From contig NC_026743.1 of the NCBI RefSeq assembly GCF_000210295.1, positions 2,728,001 to 2,792,000 of the forward strand: a stretch of 64,000 nt of DNA, written 5' to 3'. The translations under genes and the position numbers were made by a program. This document shows positions 20,853 through 28,803 of this stretch, piece by piece. This DNA comes from Trypanosoma brucei gambiense DAL972. Its lineage: Eukaryota > Euglenozoa > Kinetoplastea > Trypanosomatida > Trypanosomatidae. The first letter of the stretch is position 1; the number at the start of each line of letters is the position of its first letter. The notes under the pieces are model-generated. The model did no database searches and had not been told where the DNA came from. It worked only from the letters and a program-made list of their open reading frames with translations.

Positions 20853-23195
20853 ATGCTAACTCGAAGAGCCGCAGCCCTCTTGGGACAAGGGAGGGAGGAC
20901 GGCCAAAATAGTGCATCTTCATCACATGGTCAGTCTCAACAGCAGCGGCAAGGTTCTTCTTCCCCTTCCCTTGCTCCTTCCGCGCGCCCCTTAGGGGAGT
21001 TTAATGGGGGAACCGGGTCGGATAGGGCACCACCACCGTATATTCCGCTACCAGAACCGCTATGGGAATTGAGAAGACGCTTTCCATCAGTTACACGCAC
21101 GGTGCTCTTACAGTGTATACGCTGTCATCGCTGGGTTGCGCAGCCTGTTACCAAGTCGCCCCCACAGGAAAGCGAACCTGAGATGACAAAAGAGGGAGAG
21201 GTGACCAGTTTATCCATAATGAAGGCGTCAAATGCAAGTGGAGAGAATGAGTCCGGTGAGGAGCGTGACGGAGAGGAAGAGTGGCGGTCACCGCGTCTAC
21301 AGCTGCATTACGACAAGGTTGTCGGATACGTTAAGGGGAACGCTGGGGAGCGTTCGGGGAAGAAAAAGGAACTTTGCCCATACTTCATTCCTAACCCAGC
21401 CGTCTTTACGTGCCAATGGACTTATTGTGAGTTAGAGGACACATGGTCCGATCTGCGGGGAAAGTGGCTTGGGGAGCTATACGCTGCAATGGGAAGTGCA
21501 AAAAATGATAATGAAGGGGGTTCCCGCAAGAATGGCGGTGTGGGTGATCAGGAGGAACGGAAACGTCTGAATCTTCAACTATCGAGGGAACTTCATGGTC
21601 GGCGGAGCGGCCGCCTAGCAGGGGGACTGCATGGGACCGCAGGCACGAGGGGTGAGTCAACCAAAGTGCAAGAGTGCGCAACGGAGTCAACGCACAGTGG
21701 TGGGATGGCTGACCGTGTGGATAATCTTGTAAGAAGCGATGAGGCTGTTCTAGCTGCGTTTTGCTGGATTACTTGCGACAGTTGCGGGAAGCTACGGCGT
21801 GTTCATCAGCCTTTCCCCGGTGGCGCACCTTTTGTATGCTCGTTAGCGCTTAACATTGGATCCTGTAGTGTGCCGGAGATCGACGGAGTTAGCGCCATAT
21901 TTGGAAGTGCGCGTGGCCACTCGGCCTTAAACAGAAAGTTGGCCTATAGAGATGGTGATGCTGCTCTGCGCGGTGCTGTGAAATCGGACGCTGCAGTTTC
22001 GCATGCTAAAGCTCGCCAAGGGACAGCTCAAAACTCTATTGGGAGTCAGGGGCACCACCCCAACTCTTTAGAATCTTCGATTCCTCTTCTTCGCTCGCTG
22101 ACGGCGGCGGTGCGAAAGAGGTCCCTAGGCGGGTTTATCAAAAATATATTAACAACGCCAGATGAAGTGCGCTCCAAGCGGGAGGAGGTCATGAAGGCCT
22201 CTCTCGATCTTGCAGGGGAGAAACCCAGTGACATCCCCAAACAGCAGTTGGAAGTGGAATCCATCGCTATGAGACCAAGCGATCCGACACTAAAGGTAGA
22301 CCTTGGCGAACCACATAAGGTTAAGGTTGAGGAAGATCCCGCGGTTCAACCGAAGCAGACCGGTGAAAGGGGGAAAATTAGCGTTGCCCCACCTGGAAGC
22401 GCACGTGGAGGCGCTGAGGGTGCTAATATAGGCGGCGATGCCGCACCAAAATGTTCTAGACGGCTTGGGTGTCCACCCCGTCCAGTTATGCGGCCGTTGA
22501 GTAACAGCGCCGAGCGTCACGCAGCAACTGGCAACAGTGCGCAAGGAAACCTAACTACACAACCCGGTGCGGCTCCAGCAAGGATCAAGACAGAGGGCTC
22601 CATTGGCAGCGGTGTGATGGGCATTAACTCGAAACCCAATGCTAATTCAGGAACGGACACCGGCCGGACGGCGCGACCAGGAAGCGGACGAGAAGCGGGT
22701 ATTGAGTCTAAGTCGAATTCCTCAGATGGACATTCCTCTTTTAGCACAGGAAATAGCGCGAGGTGTACCCGGCGGCAGCTGAAGCTGACCGAAATGCTTG
22801 CGCAAGTGGACAGTGGTAAATTGCCATCTCCCTCTAGTGCAGTGACCGGTAACGTTTCCAAAAACAAAAACGACAACCGAGGCGCGGCGACCGCTAATCG
22901 TTCCCAAGCCAGTGGGCACAAAGCATCCCGCCGAACCGATGGGAACTGTTCCAAGGTTGAGGAGGCCAGTACCTCTGAGGATGAGGAAGGATATGAAGTA
23001 ACCCATTGGGTCTGCTGTGACGCATGCGACAAGTGGCGTGTCCTATCAAAAAAACTTCCCCATGGGACGAAACGGTGGGAGTGCACTATGCGTGGAGACG
23101 GAACCACGTGTGACGATACCGATGACGAAGTCAAAATGAATCGTGAGGAAAAGCGTAAGAAGGCGCGTAAGGAGCTTAAAAGGAGGAGGACATAG
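20853..23195 (+). CDS. CW-type zinc-finger protein
   Basis: A 780-aa protein, probably nuclear. The C-terminus (about residues 715-765) has a clear CW domain: HWVCCDACDKWRVL, then a W-E-C and a C-D-D-x-D-D-E segment, giving four zinc cysteines and the tryptophans that cage methylated histone H3K4 in known CW readers. A second, less perfect copy lies at about 300-345 (CWITCDSCGKLRRV, then FVCS and GSCSVPE), where the Trp after the second Cys pair is Leu. A possible third, split copy begins at about 80-95 (LLQCIRCHRWVAQP) and may close with FTCQWTYCELEDTW near 185. The rest is Ser/Gly/Lys-rich and likely disordered. The basic tail (KKARKELKRRR) may be a nuclear signal. The longest open frame begins at a TTG nine codons upstream; the first ATG at 20853 is used here. 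Confidence 0.85.
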   Translation: MLTRRAAALLGQGREDGQNSASSSHGQSQQQRQGSSSPSLAPSARPLGEFNGGTGSDRAPPPYIPLPEPLWELRRRFPSVTRTVLLQCIRCHRWVAQPVTKSPPQESEPEMTKEGEVTSLSIMKASNASGENESGEERDGEEEWRSPRLQLHYDKVVGYVKGNAGERSGKKKELCPYFIPNPAVFTCQWTYCELEDTWSDLRGKWLGELYAAMGSAKNDNEGGSRKNGGVGDQEERKRLNLQLSRELHGRRSGRLAGGLHGTAGTRGESTKVQECATESTHSGGMADRVDNLVRSDEAVLAAFCWITCDSCGKLRRVHQPFPGGAPFVCSLALNIGSCSVPEIDGVSAIFGSARGHSALNRKLAYRDGDAALRGAVKSDAAVSHAKARQGTAQNSIGSQGHHPNSLESSIPLLRSLTAAVRKRSLGGFIKNILTTPDEVRSKREEVMKASLDLAGEKPSDIPKQQLEVESIAMRPSDPTLKVDLGEPHKVKVEEDPAVQPKQTGERGKISVAPPGSARGGAEGANIGGDAAPKCSRRLGCPPRPVMRPLSNSAERHAATGNSAQGNLTTQPGAAPARIKTEGSIGSGVMGINSKPNANSGTDTGRTARPGSGREAGIESKSNSSDGHSSFSTGNSARCTRRQLKLTEMLAQVDSGKLPSPSSAVTGNVSKNKNDNRGAATANRSQASGHKASRRTDGNCSKVEEASTSEDEEGYEVTHWVCCDACDKWRVLSKKLPHGTKRWECTMRGDGTTCDDTDDEVKMNREEKRKKARKELKRRRT

Positions 23196-23965
23196 TTGGG
23201 ATTTCCATAACTCGTAGAGTACCCGACGCGTTTGAGTGTTGAGATGTCTTTTCGAGCTGCTCAATGCACATGAACTGGCTCTTTTTTGTGACGTTGGTTC
23301 TTTGAAACGCACGAGCAAATGGGAAGAAGGAGTGAAAAAAAAAAGAACCAACAAGTTGCTGCAGGCTTGACCGTACGAACGTGGACCCAAGGGGGGTCCC
23401 TTAATAAAGCGTTGTTTTCCTTTATCTTTTTCCCCCCTCACTGAGACATTCACCTTTGCTGCAGATTATAACGTGCCGCGCACCTTTACACTAACAGAGA
23501 GGCTGCAACACATCACGAAGAAGATAGTGGCTGGTGGTGTCGGCCTGCTTGACCTAGCCCCGTTGTTAGTAGTGGGTAATGTATGCGTATTGGAGCGAAC
23601 CGATAGCCCAGGAGGAAAATGTGTAAGAACACGCCACTGCAAGTGAACAACAACAACAGCAAAATACAATCAATCCAAATGTTGTTGGCCCCACATCTGC
23701 GGTTGTGGGAGTTAAGTATTTTGTAACCATTAACACCAGCAAGTGTGTTTAGCGGTGTTCCCCACGATGTCTCTTTCTTTTTGTATTAGTGCACGAAAAC
23801 GCAAAGCGCTTCGTTTCCCCCATTCTTTGTCGTTTATAATCTGTCACAGAAATTGAAGAAGCGGGTTACATTTGGTTGTAGGAGCAAAATTCGGCATAGT
23901 GCAACAAAAAAGACGAAAGTTAGACCGAAAGAGTAGTAACCATACAACGTTTAGGGCTACAACAA
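23196..23965. other. Intergenic region with splice acceptor, no gene seen
   Basis: About 770 bases. A pyrimidine tract at 23770-23783 with AG at 23788-23789 is a good candidate acceptor, about 177 bases before the next ATG. No coding sequence is recognised. Confidence 0.55.
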
Positions 23966-26236
23966 ATGGATAGCTCGCTTTGCTTCGTGTGCTCTAGGTG
24001 TGAGCACCCCATTTGCTCACACGTGGATATTATCACCAAGACTGTGAGCAACGGGACGACAGAACATGCGTTTGTTTATGAGATGGAGGACTTGCTGAAC
24101 ATGGACAGACCTGTTCCGTGTTACAGTGGTGATGAAATATGTGAAACTCGAGTTCACGTTTCTGAGAAAATTCTCAATGTGCCGCTGCCACCAGCTGCCA
24201 GGTTGGTGGCACTAGAGGCCTTAGCAAACTCGCAGCGAGCTGGGGCCCTTGAGGTTGCCCCATCGGGTCCTGTGACGGATGCCGATAACAGCTTGACATC
24301 TGAGGTGGGACATGTCACGACGGACAGCGGGCAAAACCCCCAAGGCAACCATGATGAGGACACTGCCAACGTCGCTGGCAACAGTTTGGGGCAAATTTCG
24401 CGGATTGGTGGGCAGGGACGCTCATCGCCGAGTTCCCCAACCAATGGTTCCAGTGATGTGTTAACACGATCTCTTGCGCGTTTTTCTCGTACCAAGGAAA
24501 CTCGTGTGGACCTCATTTGTGTAAAGGAGGATGTTCTCTCTGGCGGTCTTGCTCGATGCACCACGGATCGTAGCGCCGACACTCCTCCAGTGCCCTTAAC
24601 ATCATCATTGGTTTCTGACGCCCCCGGAACCGCCTCTGTCGCTGCTGGTGGCGAGGAGAGTGGGGGAGCCAGTGGTTCACTAATGCGTGGGACACAGAGT
24701 ACCCTGGGAATAGTGTCGCAAACGCCGACAGCCACGCGGTGGTTACGACACCCAGGAAACCTTATTGTGGAAGAAGGCTTCGTTCAAGTCAGGCGCCGCA
24801 CCAAAACGTCCCGCTGTCCGTGGTTTAACACTTATAACTGTTCGGAGCGGCTGGAATGTCCCGACTGCCACCTTGCGTTGGGATACCTTTTTGTTATTAA
24901 ACCCACTGCTCAAACCCATTCGCACCACGCTCCCGCTCCTGGGCCGGAACCCACTGTGATGGAGGATGCAGAGGAAGGCAGCCCTGTGGGGACGCACCGG
25001 CTACAGCAAAAAAGGGAGCGAAATGAGGACCAGGAGGAAGTGGTGCTGACAGTATCAGAGGAGACAACTGCTAGAGAGAACTCATCCACGCAGGAGCAGA
25101 AGCAGCAGTGTGAAGGGAAAGGTGCTGATGAGCCGTTCCCCACAACTTTTGTGGGCCTGGAGCTCAAGAAGTTACGGCAGCGTCACTGGGGTTTGCGCGA
25201 CTTCCAGAAACGATATCATCAGGCTAAAGACCTCAAAACGTTCCGACTGCTGTTTCCGGAAGCCGAGGAGTTGGAAAGTGTTTATAGTCGTCTTGTGGCT
25301 CTGCGGACGCAATCTGAGCTTTACGGCAATCTCCTGCGTAAGCACAAGGAACAGAATGATGTACAATATGCACTTATTGAGAGCCAGAAGGAACGGATAA
25401 GCAGTTATGAGGAGAAGCTTAATACTATGCAGCAAATCATTGAGGCTCAGAGAGCTCAACTTGACATGCAGTGTAAGCAAATAAAGCACCAGGAGGAGCT
25501 GCTACGCAATCACAAAAGCCAGGTGGCAACGCAGCAGTATCAGATTCACGTCGAACAACTCCTGCGGAGTGAACAGAGCCGTACGATTGAATCACAGCGT
25601 GAACAACTAACACTCATGCAGGCCCATCTCCGGGCGCGTGTCATGAAAGAGCAGCTGGAAGAGCGTTATGGGCAGCTCATTTCACTTCTTCAGCATGTGG
25701 ATGAGCAGCAACAGCAACAGGAGTCGCCGACATCTCCTAGCAACACCCCTACGCCCTCCCCTAGTGCGCCTTCGCAGGGAACATCGTGCCCAATTTTGCC
25801 TCCGGCGCATCTTGTGGGAGTCATCGGGCGAGATGTTCGTGAACAGTCACGTGTTTCCTCTGAATATAATCGCAGTGAGGGGAGTCATGGCGCACAGGAA
25901 CGGTACCCCTCACGAGGGTCCACGCTGCCAACCTTGCTTGTGAACAGAAATGTGCCTCACAATGAGGGTGAGGCAACTGTGGATAACGGGCCCAGTAACA
26001 AATTCTCGGCAGGCAGGTCCGTCGCATCAGGTGTTTCTGGCGGTAGGGAAAAAAACCACATCCTTTATGGTTGCAGTACGAGTGCTGCCGAGCAGGCGGT
26101 GGGAAGTGCAAGAAGAGCCCCGAGAGAGCGGGCCCAACTAAGCCCCGTCCAGGAGGCTTCGCCAAATAGAAGTAACGCGAGTGGTAACTGTCCAAGGGGG
26201 TCCGTAAGCGACACGAGCACGAGTGGGGAACCGTGA
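23966..26236 (+). CDS. Yippee/Mis18/CULT-like zinc-binding protein with coiled coil
   Basis: A 756-aa protein. The first cysteine pair is at the start (CFVCSRCEHPICSH, about residues 6-19). After a Ser/Thr/Gly-rich insert of some 200 residues comes a second half at about 260-312: RHPGNLIVEEGFVQV, then RCPWFNTYNCSERLECPDC and HLALGYLFVI. This C-x2-C plus C-x2-C-x3-L-G-Y/W pattern is that of the beta-tent zinc fold shared by Yippee, Mis18 and the CULT domain of cereblon. The W-F-x-x-Y before the second pair looks most like CULT, but two of the three cage tryptophans are Cys and Tyr. Residues about 400-575 are a long coiled coil rich in Q, E and R, followed by a Pro/Ser-rich tail. The fold is well supported; function and partner are unknown. 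Confidence 0.7.
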   Translation: MDSSLCFVCSRCEHPICSHVDIITKTVSNGTTEHAFVYEMEDLLNMDRPVPCYSGDEICETRVHVSEKILNVPLPPAARLVALEALANSQRAGALEVAPSGPVTDADNSLTSEVGHVTTDSGQNPQGNHDEDTANVAGNSLGQISRIGGQGRSSPSSPTNGSSDVLTRSLARFSRTKETRVDLICVKEDVLSGGLARCTTDRSADTPPVPLTSSLVSDAPGTASVAAGGEESGGASGSLMRGTQSTLGIVSQTPTATRWLRHPGNLIVEEGFVQVRRRTKTSRCPWFNTYNCSERLECPDCHLALGYLFVIKPTAQTHSHHAPAPGPEPTVMEDAEEGSPVGTHRLQQKRERNEDQEEVVLTVSEETTARENSSTQEQKQQCEGKGADEPFPTTFVGLELKKLRQRHWGLRDFQKRYHQAKDLKTFRLLFPEAEELESVYSRLVALRTQSELYGNLLRKHKEQNDVQYALIESQKERISSYEEKLNTMQQIIEAQRAQLDMQCKQIKHQEELLRNHKSQVATQQYQIHVEQLLRSEQSRTIESQREQLTLMQAHLRARVMKEQLEERYGQLISLLQHVDEQQQQQESPTSPSNTPTPSPSAPSQGTSCPILPPAHLVGVIGRDVREQSRVSSEYNRSEGSHGAQERYPSRGSTLPTLLVNRNVPHNEGEATVDNGPSNKFSAGRSVASGVSGGREKNHILYGCSTSAAEQAVGSARRAPRERAQLSPVQEASPNRSNASGNCPRGSVSDTSTSGEP

Positions 26237-27289
26237 CACGTATGCCCCGTCGTTTGCAGGTAACCTGTGACCAAAGAGGTTTAGATCACTGGTTACGAGG
26301 TGAAGTGAATTTCCCTGATTTTTCCTCTGTACATTCTCGAATTCGCCACTTAATCTGCAGTTACCATGACTCGTTTGACTTTTTGAAATGGGAATGTGAA
26401 TATCTAAGAAGTTATATGTCACTGCACAAGCACACGGGCAGCCGAGACTGAGGACCAGCTTAGTGTCTGCTGTGATTCACGTCGATGTTGTGGTTTGTGA
26501 AAAGGCACCAAAGTTAGGTCTGGTTTCATTGTGTGGGTTGCTTTGATGCCTGTGGGCAGGTCTTGTTGGATGCCTTTGCACAGCTCAGCTGCCACATGAA
26601 ATGAAGGAAGGGAGTCACGATAGTGCAAAGAGATATCAATATTTCCGTTTCTGTGGCTTTTTGCTGGATTCTCGTGCTGTGGATACGTTTGTTTGTAGAC
26701 ATTGATACTGGTGTCGAGTGGCGGCACAGTATCTCTGAATAAAAAATCCACCATTCCCCCTCCACTTGCCCTTTACCCCCATCCCCCCACTCCCGTCGTG
26801 GTGTGGCGATAACTTTTCCCCCCACCATCGCTTAACTTATTGAAAAGGGCAGGTACAGGCTCTAAGAGAAGAGGTGAGCTTAAGCTACCGCTTCTGTTTG
26901 ACATGAGAAGAGGGGGAATGGACTAACAAAAGAAAATATACTCAAGTGGCGAAACGGTGTTTGTGGAACCATGTTGGTGAGCACCCCCTATGCATGGATG
27001 AAGGGGGGGAAAAAATTACACCCCTCATTTTACTGCGTTTTTGCTTGTAGCTCGTGCATGACCCCTGTGAAAAACAAATGTAAAGTGTCCAGAGTTGGAT
27101 ATACGATGAGTGGCCTGTACTTAGTCTTTAGTTTTGCTTACGTCACTTTCTGCATTCTCCCTTTAAGCTTCTTTCCTCTTTCTCTCGTGGTGTCGGAAGG
27201 CGGTTGCCTCCTTAATCGTCAGGAGGGCAACGTGGTGCGTGGAGTCCTGCCGCGGTGTGTAGGTTTTTGAGCTGTAGGAATATCCCGTC
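26237..27289. other. Intergenic region with splice acceptor, no gene accepted
   Basis: About 1.05 kb. A 99-codon frame (26971-27270) overlaps the pyrimidine tract at 27166-27186 and the acceptor-like AG at about 27199-27200 that probably serve the next gene, so it is not accepted. The rest shows no coding signal. Confidence 0.55.
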
Positions 27290-27958
27290 ATGCCAGTTGA
27301 GCAGTTGGAAGAGGAAAATAAGACTCTCAGAACGAAGGTTCGGGTGCTGGAGGAGGAACTCAAGCACCGCAATGCCGAATGCGTTAGGCTGAGGGATGAG
27401 CTGCAGTTGCTATCGGGGGTGATGCGGGAAAATGACAGTCAACGCCAATTGATCGATACGTTGCGAGAGGAGCTTGAATTCTCCCGAAAGAGCCATGCGG
27501 AGGCGGTAGAGGCGCTTAACGTGGAGGAGAAGCAAAGGAGAAATGAAGAACACAGACAGCGCATGGCGAGGGTGCAGTTGCAGCTTTCTACCAGTGGGAT
27601 GGATGTAAAGACGGGTACTTCACCACAAGCGGGGGGTGCGGTGTTACCGGTTGTGACCGGAGGTGTGGTACCGACGTCAAGCGGTGTAGAGATCATATGC
27701 AAGAGTTCAAACATCTCTTCCCTTGGGTTCGCGCCGGTGCAGCGACCCCCAGATTTTGCTGGCAGTGCTTATGGGCAATTTTACAAAGGTGTTGCTAATA
27801 GTGCTGACCTGGTGGAAGAGGAGGACGAGGTTTCACGGCTTATGGCAATGGCGAAGGACGGGGCAATGCTGGACATTAAGCATGCTGAGGTTACCGATGG
27901 TGAGGAAAATGAGCTTCTGGAGCGTTACAAGGCGTTAAAGCTGTGGAAACCTAACTAG
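27290..27958 (+). CDS. Short coiled-coil protein, function unknown
   Basis: A 222-aa protein that I do not recognise. Residues about 3-105 form a strongly predicted coiled coil starting at the N-terminus (EQLEEENKTLRTKVRVLEEE, heptads of Leu/Val) with two or three short breaks. A Gly/Val/Thr-rich linker (about 105-150) follows. The C-terminal part (about 160-222) contains PDFAGSAYGQFYKGV and an acidic helix, ending ELLERYKALKLWKPN, which may be a conserved short motif. No membrane segment or targeting signal is seen. It could be a small scaffold or cytoskeletal subunit, but nothing in the neighbourhood helps. Confidence 0.7.
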   Translation: MPVEQLEEENKTLRTKVRVLEEELKHRNAECVRLRDELQLLSGVMRENDSQRQLIDTLREELEFSRKSHAEAVEALNVEEKQRRNEEHRQRMARVQLQLSTSGMDVKTGTSPQAGGAVLPVVTGGVVPTSSGVEIICKSSNISSLGFAPVQRPPDFAGSAYGQFYKGVANSADLVEEEDEVSRLMAMAKDGAMLDIKHAEVTDGEENELLERYKALKLWKPN

Positions 27959-28803
27959 GTGCATCGGTGTCCTTCAGTGGTAATGTGAGTGTGTGGGGAT
28001 GTGGATATCGTCCGGTGGTACAAATTTGTTGATTTTTTTTTTTTAGTGTGCTTATTGATGCGTTGCATACTTTCAGTTCACGTTAATTGTGTTGATATTG
28101 TGCCAGCACTTTTGTGCAAGTTGGTGTCATGATCGAGTCCGCCAACAGTTTTTGTTTCGGTCATTTTAATTGCCAGCAAGTGCGCGCGTCGACGGAATGC
28201 AACGGAGGGAGCTGTCCAACTAACGAAAAGAATTTTCAGTGTGGAATATCGAAAAGTTTTGTTTCGATAATGATTGAATGTTGGTAGCACAAGCGCTATG
28301 GCGCCTCCACCTCACTTTTTTTTTCAACCCGTGTACACCAATTTCGGCCTTACTCTCCCACTTTTTAAACATGTGACGTGTATGCGCTTCGCTAGTTCTT
28401 CAGGGTAACAAACTCTCTAAGGGAGAATAGGGAATAACGAAGGAAGGAAGAAGGCAGAAGAAGTGATTTACGTAGACGAAAGCGGGTGAAAGCAAAGGAA
28501 AAAAGCAAGGGGTGAGGCACAAACGCGAGAAAAAGAGAGGGGGTTGTCTTTCGAAGTTGGGAAAAGGGTGATCGTCAGGTAGGGTGATATAAAGGAGCGT
28601 TGCATTTAGCAAAGAATAACGCCCGGTTGCGATAAGTCGTAGAGTGCCACACATCTGACGAACGGTAACCTTTCCCTCGCAGATATAAGGGCACGCACTC
28701 ACCTGTTCCTTTTAACTCCTCTGGGCGGCCGTCATATAGCGGAAACTTCTGAGTTGATTGTCGTCTCAGAACTTTGTGTAACTCTTTCTTACCGTTGCGT
28801 AAA
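27959..28803. other. Intergenic region, no gene seen
   Basis: About 845 bases. A T run (28032-28043) ends in AG at 28045-28046, and another T run lies at 28316-28324. A purine-rich block covers 28415-28545, in the probable 5' UTR of the PUF gene. No coding sequence is recognised. Confidence 0.5.

Noticed and set aside
26971..27270. 99-codon frame just upstream of the short coiled-coil gene
   Set aside because: It overlaps the pyrimidine tract and acceptor AG that the downstream gene needs.
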